Shown here in pieces: positions 25,847 to 35,440 of a stretch of DNA of 64,000 nt (positions within the stretch are counted from its first letter, which is position 1; every line of letters starts with the position of its first letter). Position numbers and translations under genes: made by a program. This DNA is from Clostridiaceae bacterium (GTDB taxonomy: Bacteria > Bacillota > Clostridia > Tissierellales > Sporanaerobacteraceae). The notes beneath the pieces were generated by a model. It made no database searches, was not told where the DNA came from, and worked only from the letters and a program-made list of their open reading frames with translations. The DNA lies in assembly GCA_019391515.1 (NCBI GenBank), contig JAHXQP010000024.1, positions 1 through 64,000 on the forward strand, given 5' to 3'.

Positions 25847-26215
25847 CTACTGATGGTTTACATGGTCTAGCCCTTGACTAAATAATTCTACTACATGGTA
25901 GTCATCTAATGAATAAATAACCATTTTCCCTTCTTTTCTAAATTTAACCAGTTTTAAATTTCTAAGAAGCCTTAAATGATGAGATATAGCTGATTGAGTC
26001 ATGTCCAAAAGCTGTGCTATATCGCATACACATAGTGGACTTATTGAAAGAACGTATATTATCTTAAGTCTAGTTGGATCTGCCAATGCTTTAAAAGTTT
26101 GAGAAAGAAGGTTTATCTTTTCTTCTTCTAACATAGTCTTCTTTATTTCTTCCAGCTCATTGACACCTGATGCACTTACTTGACATATTTCTTTATCTTC
26201 AGTTCGTTTTTTCAA
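25847..26215 (-). CDS. ArsR/SmtB-family metal-sensing repressor (CadC-like)
   Basis: This 122-residue winged-helix protein carries the LCVCD pair in the third helix region and an N-terminal Cys (EICQ), as in CadC Pb/Cd/Zn sensors. It also carries the C-terminal zinc-type set Asp-Tyr-His ... His-Val-Asn-His (DYHVVELFSQGLDHVNH). The recognition helix reads TQSAISHHLRLL. It starts at a TTG, with the GGGAGG site unusually far upstream and a CTGCAAC palindrome between them. No metal transporter gene is adjacent, so it is an orphan here. Confidence 0.88.
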   Translation of the reverse strand: MKKRTEDKEICQVSASGVNELEEIKKTMLEEEKINLLSQTFKALADPTRLKIIYVLSISPLCVCDIAQLLDMTQSAISHHLRLLRNLKLVKFRKEGKMVIYSLDDYHVVELFSQGLDHVNHQ

Positions 26216-26223
26216 TTTAAATA

Positions 26224-26240
26224 CTGCAACAAAGTTGCAG
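26224..26240. promoter_or_regulatory. Palindrome CTGCAAC-AAA-GTTGCAG in the arsR leader
   Basis: A perfect 7-3-7 palindrome lies between the GGGAGG site (about 26246-26251) and the TTG start (26213-26215). It may be the repressor's own operator, or an RNA hairpin that brings the ribosome site nearer the start. Confidence 0.5.
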
Positions 26241-26288
26241 ACTATCCTCCCTTCACAAGGTTATATATATTTATTATATCATACTTTA

Positions 26289-27707
26289 CTAATATGATGG
26301 TATCATAGGGTTCAAGGGATAGATGACTTTGCCCATTAGAGGATCTATATACATAATCCAATATCCAAAGCCATTTTCAGTTTCATACCATGTATTAAAT
26401 CCCGTAACCCCTTTAAAAGGATGTTCTAAAGAATCAAACCTTCCAGGCACACCATAGATATAATATTTTATTTCTCCTCCATCCCTATATACTCCAAATA
26501 AATAATTGCCATATTTTTTTATTAGTTCATGACAGGTAGAAGCTCCCTTCATAAAAGGATAACTATTATAGGTATTGAACAAATAATTATAGAAAGGCAA
26601 AAACCCTCTATGTATATTTTCCCCACTATAATCTATTCTCCACCAGTCATAACCTTTCAATTCTATTTTAAAAGGGTTTACATAAGGAAAGAACCTTAAA
26701 ATACTCAGTACATATTCAGACATTTGCCTTTTATATTCTAATCTCTTCATATAATATATATCCTTTTGGCTATAAGTCGGCTTAACTCTTGGTGCTTCTT
26801 CTACGTTTTCTATTTCATGATTATCTAAATCTTCTGCAAGTTTATCTATCTCTTCCTTTTCAGGTTCAACTAAATCTCTATCTGATTCAATATTTGAACC
26901 GATATCCTCTGAAGTCGTCTCTATTTTTTCTTCTTCTATTTCTTTTTCCATATCCTTGAAATCATCTCTATCCTCTGTTTCTAAAGTAACATCTTCTTCC
27001 TCTACCCCTTCTAATTCTTCTACTTCTTCTTGTACTTCTTGTACTTCTTCTACCTCTTTTACTACCTCCTTAAAATCACCTCTGTTCTCTATTTCTAAAG
27101 TACTTTCCTCTTCCTTTAGCTCTTCTGTTTCTATTTTTTCTTCTACTTCTTCCAATTTTTCTATTTCTTTCAGTTCTTCCTCTACTTTTTCTGGTTCTTC
27201 ACTTTCTATTCTTTCCTCTTCTGAAAGTTCTGGTTTGGCTATAGATTCCTCCTCAGTTTCTACTTTTTCTTCCATTGCTTTTGATTTCTCTTCTTTTCTG
27301 CTATCCAATGCAGAAATATAACTATCCAATATACCATCTTCTTTATCAATATAGCCTGTCAATAGTATATTTATTCCACGTCTTATAACCAATGAAGTGA
27401 ATTTTTCAATAGAATGTCTTGAACCTTCCACATTTCTTGGATTAAAAGTACCCTCTATTCTACCTTTTCCTCTAGTATCGGTAATGATTCTACCTAAATT
27501 TACTTCCACAACTTCTCCATTATCTACACCAACTAAATAGATATTATAAATCTGTTCTTTTTCTCCCCTATTTACATTTACGTTTATTCTGCCAATATTT
27601 TCTCTTGCTTCTATCATTCCATGTCCCTTTGGCTTTATTTTTGGTATATTAGTAAAATCTTCTTTTAAAATAATAAACTTTCTACTGTATATAAATTTTT
27701 TAGACAA
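26289..27707 (-). CDS. Unrecognised protein with Glu-rich central region
   Basis: The 472-residue protein has three parts. Residues about 1-135 form a globular N-terminal domain (FIILKEDFTNI, NVNVNRGEKEQIYNIYLVG). Residues about 138-305 are almost entirely Glu with Val, Lys, Ser and Asp. Residues about 310-472 form a second globular domain rich in Trp, Tyr and Phe. No signal peptide is seen. It occupies a place near ksgA where B. subtilis has the sporulation protease gene yabG, but it does not resemble YabG. I recognise similar proteins only as clostridial unknowns. The start is a TTG after AAGGGGGGTTTCTC. Confidence 0.75.
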   Translation of the reverse strand: MSKKFIYSRKFIILKEDFTNIPKIKPKGHGMIEARENIGRINVNVNRGEKEQIYNIYLVGVDNGEVVEVNLGRIITDTRGKGRIEGTFNPRNVEGSRHSIEKFTSLVIRRGINILLTGYIDKEDGILDSYISALDSRKEEKSKAMEEKVETEEESIAKPELSEEERIESEEPEKVEEELKEIEKLEEVEEKIETEELKEEESTLEIENRGDFKEVVKEVEEVQEVQEEVEELEGVEEEDVTLETEDRDDFKDMEKEIEEEKIETTSEDIGSNIESDRDLVEPEKEEIDKLAEDLDNHEIENVEEAPRVKPTYSQKDIYYMKRLEYKRQMSEYVLSILRFFPYVNPFKIELKGYDWWRIDYSGENIHRGFLPFYNYLFNTYNSYPFMKGASTCHELIKKYGNYLFGVYRDGGEIKYYIYGVPGRFDSLEHPFKGVTGFNTWYETENGFGYWIMYIDPLMGKVIYPLNPMIPSY

Positions 27708-27712
27708 GAGAA

Positions 27713-27757
27713 ACCCCCCTTTTTAAATCCTATTATTAATATATGTTAAAGGGGGGT
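27713..27757 (-). promoter_or_regulatory. Hairpin pairing the Glu-rich gene's ribosome site with the end of rsmA
   Basis: ACCCCCCTTT (27713-27722) is the exact complement of AAAGGGGGGT (27748-27757). On the minus strand the 5' arm is the last coding part of rsmA (Pro-Pro-Phe codons) and the 3' arm is the GGGGGG ribosome site of the next gene. Confidence 0.55.
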
Positions 27758-28605
27758 AATATTGCACTAATCTTTGAAAAATCTTCAATTGTTAAATTCT
27801 CTGCTCTTAATTTTGGATCTATATCCGCCTTTTCCAGTATAGCCCTTATTGTAGCTTTGTCTGTTTTTAAACCTGATGAAAGGGAATTCAATATGGTTTT
27901 TCTTCTCTGGGAAAAAGCTGCTTTTACTACTTTAAAAAAGGTCTCCCTATTTTCTAATTCTATTTTTTCCTTCCTAATTTTTAGTTTTATAACAGCAGAG
28001 TCTACATTTGGTCTAGGCATAAAAGCATTCTTAGGAACTGAAAGGACTATTTCTGGCTCGGTATAATACTGAACAAATACTGACAATGAGCCATAGTCTT
28101 TAGTTCCTGGACTAGCTTTCATTCTCTCTGCTACTTCAGATTGTACCATAACCAATATACTGTCTATATCTAACTCTTCTTCTAAAAGTCTACCAATTAT
28201 AGGGGTTGTAATATAATAGGGAAGATTGGCTACAATTTTTATATTTTCACTTTCAAATTTCTCATGGAATAGCTTAGGCAAATCTATTTTCAGTATATCT
28301 CCAGGTACTATTTCAACATTATTACATCCATCTAGCGTTTCATCTAGTATAGGAATAAGTGATTTATCCAACTCTACTGCTACTACCTTGTTAGCTTTAT
28401 AGCTAAGCTCTTCTGTAAGGGTGCCTATACCTGGACCTATTTCTAAAATATCATCTTCTTTTGAAACTTCCCCTTCTTCACATATTTTTCTAACAATATT
28501 TCCGTCTATGAGAAAGTTTTGTCCCAAGCTTTTAGAAAATCTAAAATTGTATTTATCTATAATCTCTTTTACATAACTGGGGGAATAAAGCCTTTTTCTA
28601 TCCAT
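27736..28605 (-). CDS. rsmA: 16S rRNA dimethyladenosine transferase
   Basis: RsmA (KsgA) dimethylates A1518 and A1519 of 16S rRNA late in 30S assembly. The 289-residue protein has the SAM-binding DDILEIGPGIGTLTEEL motif, the catalytic NLPYYITTPII motif and the C-terminal FMPRPNVDSAVIKL segment. It overlaps rnmV by 8 bp, an arrangement conserved in Firmicutes. Confidence 0.96.
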   Translation of the reverse strand: MDRKRLYSPSYVKEIIDKYNFRFSKSLGQNFLIDGNIVRKICEEGEVSKEDDILEIGPGIGTLTEELSYKANKVVAVELDKSLIPILDETLDGCNNVEIVPGDILKIDLPKLFHEKFESENIKIVANLPYYITTPIIGRLLEEELDIDSILVMVQSEVAERMKASPGTKDYGSLSVFVQYYTEPEIVLSVPKNAFMPRPNVDSAVIKLKIRKEKIELENRETFFKVVKAAFSQRRKTILNSLSSGLKTDKATIRAILEKADIDPKLRAENLTIEDFSKISAILPPFNIY

Positions 28606-29143
28606 CTTCCCTACCCATCCTCTCTATTCCAGCTAAAAATTCTTCTCTTTTAACTCCATAGTTATTTAATCTATTTAAAAACTGTTTAGAATTCGCATAG
28701 CCAATTCCCAATACTTTACCAAGAAATTCTCTTCTCTTTCTTGAGTCTTCCACTCCAACCAATCCATATTCAATTAAATCAGCTTTAGTGAATTCTTCTC
28801 TTTTCTCTGTAACTACAGGTCTAGCCTTTTTTAAGGCCTCTTGAATATCTTCAGCATTAGCATTTTCTACCCCTATATCACCTTTTTTTAGTGCCTTACC
28901 TCTAGGTAAAAAAGCGTGTTTACAATTCTTAAGATTCTTTGATATATCTCTTCTTATTTTATCTCCCGCAAAATCTGGATCTGTAAGTATGATTACTCCT
29001 CTTTTTTCAGATATTATCTTCAATCTATTTAAAAATTCTTTACCAAACCCATATCCTCCAGTGGCTATAACTTCTGCATCTACTGCATTTTTTACTGCTT
29101 GAATATCATCTCTGCCTTCTACTACTATTATTTCCTTAATCAA
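28598..29143 (-). CDS. rnmV: Ribonuclease M5
   Basis: RNase M5 matures 5S rRNA. The 181-residue protein begins with a TOPRIM fold (EIIVVEGRDDIQAV, then ILTDPDFAGDKIRR) and has the usual C-terminal segment ending GVKREEFLAGIERM. It sits between tatD and rsmA as in B. subtilis, where yabE also lies nearby. Confidence 0.95.
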   Translation of the reverse strand: MIKEIIVVEGRDDIQAVKNAVDAEVIATGGYGFGKEFLNRLKIISEKRGVIILTDPDFAGDKIRRDISKNLKNCKHAFLPRGKALKKGDIGVENANAEDIQEALKKARPVVTEKREEFTKADLIEYGLVGVEDSRKRREFLGKVLGIGYANSKQFLNRLNNYGVKREEFLAGIERMGREDG

Positions 29144-29164
29144 AATAACATCTCCTTACAGATT

Positions 29165-29932
29165 TTAATCTATATTAAATAGCCTCTTTGTGTTTTCACT
29201 GGTTATTCTTCCTACATCTTCAAAATCCATTCCTCTAAGTTCTGCTATCATACTTGCTACATGTCTTACATAAAGAGGTTCATTCCTCTTACCTCTATGG
29301 GGCTCTGGTGTTAAGTAAGGAGAATCTGTTTCAATAAGAAGTTTATCTATTGGTACTACTTTAGCTACTTCCTTTGGTTTTCTTGCATTTTTAAAAGTAA
29401 CTGGACCCGCAAGAGATATATAAAAACCTAGGTCTATATAATCTTTAGCCATTTCTGCACTACCAGAATAACAGTGTAGTACACCTCTCAATCTTTCATC
29501 TGCTTCCTCTTTAAGGATATCAAAGGTTTCTTGATCTGCATCTCTTGAATGTACTATAATTGGCATATCTAATTCTTTTGCCAATTTAATCTGTTCAATA
29601 AACCATTTTCTTTGAATATTCCTAGGAGAATTGTCATAATGAAAATCTAGACCAATCTCTCCTATGGCTACTACTTTATCCCTTTTAGCAAAAGCCCTTA
29701 AAACGTCTATAGTACTATCATCCATTTCTTTTGCTGAGTGGGGATGAACCCCCACTGCAGCATATACATTTTCATATCCATCTGCTAGTTTAACAGATTT
29801 TATACTACTGGAAACATCAGCACCTACATTTATTACTAATGATATATCATTTTGTTTTAATGATTTAATCAGTCTGTCCCTATCTTTATTGAATTTACGA
29901 TCATCTAAATGTGCATGACTATCAATAAGCAT
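29165..29932 (-). CDS. tatD: TatD-family metal-dependent DNase
   Basis: The 255-residue TIM-barrel hydrolase has all expected metal ligands in motifs: LIDSHAHLDD at the N-terminus, GEIGLDFHYD, PIIVHSRDAD, LHCYSGS and the final ETDSPYLTP. It lies 13 bp downstream of metG, as in most Firmicutes. The physiological substrate is uncertain. Confidence 0.95.
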   Translation of the reverse strand: MLIDSHAHLDDRKFNKDRDRLIKSLKQNDISLVINVGADVSSSIKSVKLADGYENVYAAVGVHPHSAKEMDDSTIDVLRAFAKRDKVVAIGEIGLDFHYDNSPRNIQRKWFIEQIKLAKELDMPIIVHSRDADQETFDILKEEADERLRGVLHCYSGSAEMAKDYIDLGFYISLAGPVTFKNARKPKEVAKVVPIDKLLIETDSPYLTPEPHRGKRNEPLYVRHVASMIAELRGMDFEDVGRITSENTKRLFNID

Positions 29933-29944
29933 ACTTTCACTCCT

Positions 29945-31885
29945 TTATTCAATCTTTGCTCCAGAAGGTATATCTTCTAAAGTACTTACCAATGTAAGAT
30001 TACCTTTTTCTTCTGCAGCTAATATCATACCATGGGATTCTTCTCCTCTCAACTTAACAGGTTTTAAGTTAGCTACAAGGACTACTTTCTTTCCTACCAA
30101 ATCTTCTGGAGTATAGTATTTCTTAATTCCTGATACTACCTGTCTTGTTTCTTCTCCCACTTTAACCTTTAGTATTAGTAGTTTATCTGCATTTGGATGT
30201 TCTTTTACTTCCAATATTTCTGCTACTTTTAAATCTATTTTATCAAAATCATCAATAGTTATATAGTCCACTTCTTCCTCTTTCTCTACTTTTTTATTCT
30301 TTTTAGTTCTCTCTTTTATAAGTTTATCATTGGCAGCATTTAGCTTTTCCAATTCTTTTTTAATATCTAATCTTGGGAATATAGGTTTACCCTTTTCCAC
30401 TTTCTCACCAGATACAATTATACCCCATTTTTTAGAATCCTCCCATGAAATATTTTTATTTGAAATTCCTAACTGTTTCATTATTTCATCAGAAGTTTTT
30501 TCCATAAAAGGTCTAATTAATATAGATGTAATCCTTAAGCTTTCACATAGGTTGTAAAGTACTGTATCTAATCTTTCACTATTTTCTTCTTTTGCAAGTA
30601 TCCATGGAGTAGTTTCATCTATATACTTATTGGTCCTTCTTATAAGTTTCCAAATCTCTTCTAATGCTCCACTAAAATTCAACTTATCCATCTTTGCTTC
30701 CACTATATTAGCTACATCTATTGCTAATTCTTTTAAATCCTCGTCAAATTCACCAGGTTTTGTGGGTTCTGGAATGCTTCCACCATTATATTTTTCTACC
30801 ATAGTTACAGTTCTGCTTACTAAATTTCCTAAATCATTGGCTAAATCTGAATTTACCCTTGTTAAAAACTTTTCCCTAGAAAAAGAACCATCTTGACCAA
30901 AAGTAAATTCTCTAAGAAGGAAATATTTAAATACATCTACCCCATATAATTCAATAATTGGTTCCGGGTATATAACATTTCCTTTAGACTTTGACATCTT
31001 GTCATCTTCAAATAATATCCAGCCATGCCCAAATACCTTTTCAGGTAATTCTATACCTAATGCCATTAGGACAGCAGGCCATATGATAGTATGGAATCTA
31101 ACTATTTCCTTACCCACTAAATGGACATTGCAAGGCCAGTATTGTTTAAATTTCTCATCATTGTCTGTACCATAGCCTAAAGCACTTATATAACAAATTA
31201 AAGCATCTAACCATACATAGACTACATGTTTTGAGTTAAATGGCACTTTAACTCCCCAATCAAAAGTAGTTCTAGATACACAAAGGTCTTCTAGTCCAGT
31301 TTTTAAAAAGTTATTCAACATTTCATTTTTTCTAGATTCAGGTTGTAAAAATTCTGGTCTTTCTTCAAATAGTTTTATTAAATCATCACTGTATTTAGAA
31401 AGTTTGAAGAAATAAGCTTCTTCTTCTGTCCACTCTACTTCTCTTCCACAGTCTGGACATTTTCCATCTTCTAATTGGCTCTCTGTCCAAAAAGCTTCAC
31501 AAGGAGTACAGTACCATCCTTCATAATTAGATTGATATATATCCCCTTGCTCATATAATTGATTAAATATTTTTTGTACTGTCTTTTCATGTTCTAAATC
31601 AGTAGTCCTTACAAATTCATCATAGGATATGTCTAATATTTCCCAAAGTTTTTTAATGTCTTTAACTATTCCATCAACATATTCTTTTGGAGTAGTTCCA
31701 TTTTCCTCAGCTTTTTGTTGAATCTTCTGTCCATGTTCATCTGTACCAGTTACAAACAATACATTATAACCCATTAACTGTTTAAACTTCTTTAGTGAAT
31801 CTGCAGCTACCGTTGTATAAGTATGGCCTATATGAAGATTGTCACTTGGATAATAAATAGGTGTAGTAATATAATAATTTTTCAA
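29945..31885 (-). CDS. metG: Methionyl-tRNA synthetase
   Basis: The 646-residue class I synthetase has the HIGHTYTT motif, a zinc knuckle (CTPCEAFW and CPDCG), the KMSKSKGNV motif and a C-terminal EMAP/Arc1p-type tRNA-binding domain (from about 545, [23 protein letters not shown]). A T-box leader precedes it, so its expression should respond to uncharged tRNA-Met. tatD, rnmV and rsmA follow and may be co-transcribed. Confidence 0.97.
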   Translation of the reverse strand: MKNYYITTPIYYPSDNLHIGHTYTTVAADSLKKFKQLMGYNVLFVTGTDEHGQKIQQKAEENGTTPKEYVDGIVKDIKKLWEILDISYDEFVRTTDLEHEKTVQKIFNQLYEQGDIYQSNYEGWYCTPCEAFWTESQLEDGKCPDCGREVEWTEEEAYFFKLSKYSDDLIKLFEERPEFLQPESRKNEMLNNFLKTGLEDLCVSRTTFDWGVKVPFNSKHVVYVWLDALICYISALGYGTDNDEKFKQYWPCNVHLVGKEIVRFHTIIWPAVLMALGIELPEKVFGHGWILFEDDKMSKSKGNVIYPEPIIELYGVDVFKYFLLREFTFGQDGSFSREKFLTRVNSDLANDLGNLVSRTVTMVEKYNGGSIPEPTKPGEFDEDLKELAIDVANIVEAKMDKLNFSGALEEIWKLIRRTNKYIDETTPWILAKEENSERLDTVLYNLCESLRITSILIRPFMEKTSDEIMKQLGISNKNISWEDSKKWGIIVSGEKVEKGKPIFPRLDIKKELEKLNAANDKLIKERTKKNKKVEKEEEVDYITIDDFDKIDLKVAEILEVKEHPNADKLLILKVKVGEETRQVVSGIKKYYTPEDLVGKKVVLVANLKPVKLRGEESHGMILAAEEKGNLTLVSTLEDIPSGAKIE

Positions 31886-31907
31886 TATACTCCCTCCTTA
31901 AATTTTT

Positions 31908-32185
31908 ACAAATAAAAAACCTCCATCTCTAAAAATAGAGACGAAGGTAGATTTCGTGGTACCACTCTAATGTGCCCAAACTTTACAGTTAGGACCTCTA
32001 TAGGTTACATATATATAACCTTGCAATTATAACGGCTGCAAGCCCGCTATAGCTTACTTGATTTTCAGCTATAAGGTTCCAGGACCATCTTCAGCTTATT
32101 TTTAAATACTGGCTTTCACCTAATCCAGCTCTCTTTAATTTAAATTTAAGCTTACTCTTCCTTTCATTACCTTTAGTCTCATATT
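31908..32185 (-). promoter_or_regulatory. T-box leader of metG
   Basis: The minus strand carries the T-box core AGAGTGGTACCACGAA (about 31952-31968) followed by a terminator hairpin (CTTCGTCTCTA / TAGAGATGGAGG then TTTTTT, about 31915-31945). Upstream lie the stem I elements GGTGAAAGCCAG and GAAGATGGTCC with a possible AUG specifier. Binding of uncharged tRNA-Met should favour read-through. The 5' limit is approximate. Confidence 0.85.
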
Positions 32186-32420
32186 AATTTATTTAATCTT
32201 ATTATGTTATATATTTTTAAAAATATTTTATATAAAATTTGTATTCATAATTTTTTTTGAAAATATATATATTTTATATTATATACTATTTATTTAGATA
32301 ATATATAGTAATCCATAGATTTTGTCAAGATTGAAAGGTTAAAACTAATATTAGCTATCACATTTTTAACCATCTACATATAATGTTATTAAGTAAAAAA
32401 ATAAAGGAGTTGATATTTTT

Positions 32421-32828
32421 ATGTATCCAACTATGGAACAAGATCCTTATATGCCTGCAGTACCATCATTATATCCAATGGATCATGAATTTTCTGATTA
32501 TCATATGTATTCTGAACCTGATATGCAAAACAACCCTATGTATCCCGAAACCTATACGCCATGTCCTGAAGCTCCTATGTATTCACCTCAACATTATATG
32601 GATCCATATATGGAAGATCCTATGGATAGCTATATGAGATGTCCTATGATGGATCCAATGGTTAGACACTGTGTAGCTGTATGTATGAGGCAATGTAGGA
32701 GATATGTAAATCCAATTGAGCCTCCTATGGATATGCCTATGGAAGCAAATGGAATGAAAGAAATGCTACCTGAAGAAATTAATGATGATCCATCTATAGA
32801 TCCTTCTAATGCTGATGAAATAGAGTAA
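32421..32828 (+). CDS. Met/Pro/Tyr-rich protein, possible spore coat component
   Basis: This 135-residue protein is very rich in Met, Pro, Tyr, Asp and Glu and has no signal peptide or known domain. Short units such as DPYM, DPMD and PMY recur, and a cysteine cluster C-x3-C-x3-C lies at residues 84-92 (HCVAVCMRQC). The composition is that of spore coat or other self-assembling structural proteins. The ATG follows AAAGGAGTTGATATTTTT. No promoter for a sporulation sigma factor was identified with confidence. It is an inference from composition; I recognise no close family. Confidence 0.65.
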   Translation: MYPTMEQDPYMPAVPSLYPMDHEFSDYHMYSEPDMQNNPMYPETYTPCPEAPMYSPQHYMDPYMEDPMDSYMRCPMMDPMVRHCVAVCMRQCRRYVNPIEPPMDMPMEANGMKEMLPEEINDDPSIDPSNADEIE

Positions 32829-32880
32829 TTTGTCCATATCATTAAAAAAACTTTAAAACTTTTTACCTTTTGTGAATAGG

Positions 32881-32937
32881 GCTCTCGAGTTTTCGTTGAA
32901 ATCATGAGACTCGAGAGCAATAAGTTTTTTTGAACAA
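32881..32937 (+). terminator. Terminator after the Met/Pro/Tyr-rich gene
   Basis: GCTCTCGAGT pairs with ACTCGAGAGC around a 19-nt loop, followed by AATAAGTTTTTTTG. Confidence 0.75.
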
Positions 32938-33050
32938 TTATTTCCACTCCCTAAATATATTGGAATAATCTTTTTTAAAATTGGTTATAATAGCCTTTTA
33001 CATAGTGTTTTTGTGAATTAAAAAAATTATTAGATAATTTAGCAAAAAAT

Positions 33051-33079
33051 TTGACAAACATTTTTATTTATTCTAGAAT
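33051..33079 (+). promoter_or_regulatory. Sigma-A promoter of the YabE-like gene
   Basis: TTGACA, a 17-base spacer and TAGAAT lie 30 bp before the start codon. Confidence 0.8.
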
Positions 33080-33108
33080 ACTATAAGCGAACCAGAGGAG
33101 GGAAAATA

Positions 33109-34215
33109 ATGGAAGAAAATTCATGGTTTAATAATCGCCATCTGAAAATTTTAACTATCCTCACTATGGCAGCTATGCTTGTATTTGGCATTTATAAGTA
33201 TGAGACAAAAAAGGTAACCATTAGCATAGATGATGATAAAAAGATGACAGTTAAGACTTTAAAGGGAACAGTAGGGGAAGTTCTTAAAAAAGAAAATATT
33301 CAGGTTGAAGAAGGAGGTTATGTAGAACCTAAACTTGATGCTAAGTTAAAAGATGGAGATAAGATTATAATTAAAAACCCAAAAACTTATAAAATTAAAT
33401 TAGGCAAAAAAGTTACTAAAATGCAGTCAACTGAAAATATAGTAAAAGATATACTAAAAGATTTGGATATTAAGCTAGATGAAAAAGACTATACTAAGCC
33501 TGATATAAACAAAAAAGTTAAACCTGAAGACCAAATTGAAATAGTAAAAGTTGTTGAAAAAATTGACGTGGTGAAAAATGACATATCTTTCGAAAATATT
33601 GTTAAGAATAATAATAAATTAGAAAAAGGAAAGTCAAATGTTGTTCAAGAAGGGAAAAAAGGTGTTAAAGAAATAAAAATTAAAAAAGTATTTGAAAATG
33701 GAGATTTAATTTCTGAAGATGTAGTTTCTGAAGAAGTAGTTTCAGCACCTGTTTCAAAAATAGTTGAAAAAGGCACAAAAAAAATTGAAAAGCCTAAAAC
33801 TATTCAAGTTGCTTCTAGAGGAACTACTCCTTCAAGGAGAACTACAAGTACTTCTAGAAGTACTACATCTACTAAAAATGGAAACATAAATTATAAAAAA
33901 TCTTTCAATGTAGTAGCAACTGCTTATGACTTATCTTTTGCAAGTTGTGGCAAAAATCCAGGGGACCCTGGCTATGGAATTACTGCCTCAGGTACTAGGG
34001 TAAGACCTGGAGTAGTGTCGGTGGATCCAAGAATTATTCCCCTAGGTACTAGGCTTTATGTTGAGTCTCTTGATGGTACAAGAGATTATGGTTTTGCTAC
34101 AGCTGAGGATACAGGTGGTGCAATTAAAGGAAATAGGATTGACTTATTCTTCCCTAGTGGTTCTCAAGCTAGGGCTTTTGGAAGAAGACAAGTAAAAGTC
34201 TATATCCTTAAATAG
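33109..34215 (+). CDS. YabE-like cell-wall hydrolase (DUF348, G5, 3D domains)
   Basis: The 368-residue protein has an N-terminal membrane helix (about 13-27), two DUF348 repeats (about 32-150), a G5-type segment (about 155-235), a Ser/Thr/Arg linker and a C-terminal 3D domain (FNVVATAYDLS, DPRIIPLGTRLYVES, AEDTGGAIKGNRIDLFF) with the conserved aspartates. This is the YabE/resuscitation-factor-like architecture; the 3D domain is related to lytic transglycosylases. B. subtilis yabE also lies next to tatD and rnmV. The gene has its own sigma-A promoter and terminator. Confidence 0.9.
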   Translation: MEENSWFNNRHLKILTILTMAAMLVFGIYKYETKKVTISIDDDKKMTVKTLKGTVGEVLKKENIQVEEGGYVEPKLDAKLKDGDKIIIKNPKTYKIKLGKKVTKMQSTENIVKDILKDLDIKLDEKDYTKPDINKKVKPEDQIEIVKVVEKIDVVKNDISFENIVKNNNKLEKGKSNVVQEGKKGVKEIKIKKVFENGDLISEDVVSEEVVSAPVSKIVEKGTKKIEKPKTIQVASRGTTPSRRTTSTSRSTTSTKNGNINYKKSFNVVATAYDLSFASCGKNPGDPGYGITASGTRVRPGVVSVDPRIIPLGTRLYVESLDGTRDYGFATAEDTGGAIKGNRIDLFFPSGSQARAFGRRQVKVYILK

Positions 34216-34255
34216 GCAGATTAAAAAGTAATAAAATAAATATGATTTGTTAAAT

Positions 34256-34296
34256 ATAGATTTGGCTTTTTTGGCCAAATCTATATTTTTTTAAAA
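34256..34296. terminator. Bidirectional terminator between yabE-like and spmB
   Basis: ATAGATTTGGC pairs with GCCAAATCTAT, with a T-run after it on the plus strand. It separates two converging genes. Confidence 0.75.
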
Positions 34297-34809
34297 AAAT
34301 ATATTCGATATAAATATAGAAGCAAATATTGAAGATATGTAGGATATAAGGGCTGCTTTTAAAGTATGTCTATGATCTTTTATGCCAATAGAGCCAAAAT
34401 AAACAGCCATAGTATAAAAAATCGTCTCAGAAGAACCTGCCATAATAGAAGCTACTCTACCTGGATATGAGTCTGGCCCATATTCTTCAATTATAGATTT
34501 GACTACAGCTAATGCTCCACTACCTGATATAGGTCTTAAAATCACAAGTGGAAAAATCTCTTCAGGAAATCCTACTATCTTCATAATAGGACTAAAGACA
34601 TATAGGAGCATATCCATAGCTTTGGAGCTTTTAAATATACCTATGGATACAAATATTGCTATTAGATAAGGCATTATCTTTAAGGAAGCTTTTAAACCTT
34701 CCTTAGCTCCTTCTACAAAAGAATTATATATATCTACATTTTTTATATACCCATATAGAAGGATAATTAAAACTAAAAATGGAACCAATGCTGCAGAAAA
34801 TATATCCAT
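34291..34809 (-). CDS. spmB: Spore maturation protein B
   Basis: SpmB acts with SpmA in dehydration of the spore core. The 172-residue membrane protein has about five helices and the Gate/nucleoside-recognition segment RPISGSGALAVVKSIIEEYGP, followed by MAGSSETIFYTMAVYFGSIG. I chose the ATG at 34809 after AAGAGGTATTGAT. The start slightly overlaps the spmA stop region, so the pair is coupled. Confidence 0.93.
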   Translation of the reverse strand: MDIFSAALVPFLVLIILLYGYIKNVDIYNSFVEGAKEGLKASLKIMPYLIAIFVSIGIFKSSKAMDMLLYVFSPIMKIVGFPEEIFPLVILRPISGSGALAVVKSIIEEYGPDSYPGRVASIMAGSSETIFYTMAVYFGSIGIKDHRHTLKAALISYISSIFASIFISNIFF

Positions 34810-34810
34810 A

Positions 34811-35386
34811 TCAATACCTCTTTTCAAGAAGTTTTACGGCTACTATTCCTACTATTGTAGAAATAAATGTTGCCAAAATACCTGGCCCTACAATTTGTGA
34901 AGGATTTGCAGAGCCATAATCATATCTTATTTTGAGCACAGTTAAAGGAACCAATTGGACAGATGACATATTTATAACTAGAAACATACACATAGCATTT
35001 GTAGCTCTTTTTTTATGTCTATTTAAACTATCCATTTCCTCCATTGCCTTTAAACCAAAAGCTGTAGCACCATTCCCTATTCCAAACATATTTGCAATTA
35101 GATTCATAACAATCCACCTTTCAGCGGGATGGTCTTTTGGAATATCAGGAAATAAAAATCTCGTAACAGGCCTTAACCCTTTAGAAAATTGTTTTAAAAG
35201 TCCTGATTTTTCAGCTACATTCATTATTCCAAGCCAAAAAGACATGATCCCTATAATACTTATGCAGAACATAACCCCTTCTTGAGCTTCTTTCAATATT
35301 ACATTGTTTATTTCTATCAATGTACCATTAAAAACAGAATATATTATACCTGTAAATATTAATAAAAACCATATAGTATTCAGCAT
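34811..35386 (-). CDS. spmA: Spore maturation protein A
   Basis: The 191-residue membrane protein pairs with SpmB. Conserved segments include SFWLGIMNVAEKSGL, NLIANMFGIGNGATAFGLKAMEEM and FLVINMSSVQLVP. It starts at an ATG after AAGGAGAG and leads directly into spmB. Confidence 0.94.
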   Translation of the reverse strand: MLNTIWFLLIFTGIIYSVFNGTLIEINNVILKEAQEGVMFCISIIGIMSFWLGIMNVAEKSGLLKQFSKGLRPVTRFLFPDIPKDHPAERWIVMNLIANMFGIGNGATAFGLKAMEEMDSLNRHKKRATNAMCMFLVINMSSVQLVPLTVLKIRYDYGSANPSQIVGPGILATFISTIVGIVAVKLLEKRY

Positions 35387-35440
35387 AAAAAAACTCTCCT
35401 TCCACTAAAATATATGAAAGGAGGAGCATTATAATAACTT

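Noticed and set aside
26956-27321. Ser-rich plus-strand frame
   Set aside because: It is the mirror of the Glu-rich coding region on the other strand (GAA/GAG read as TTC/CTC) and has no start signal.
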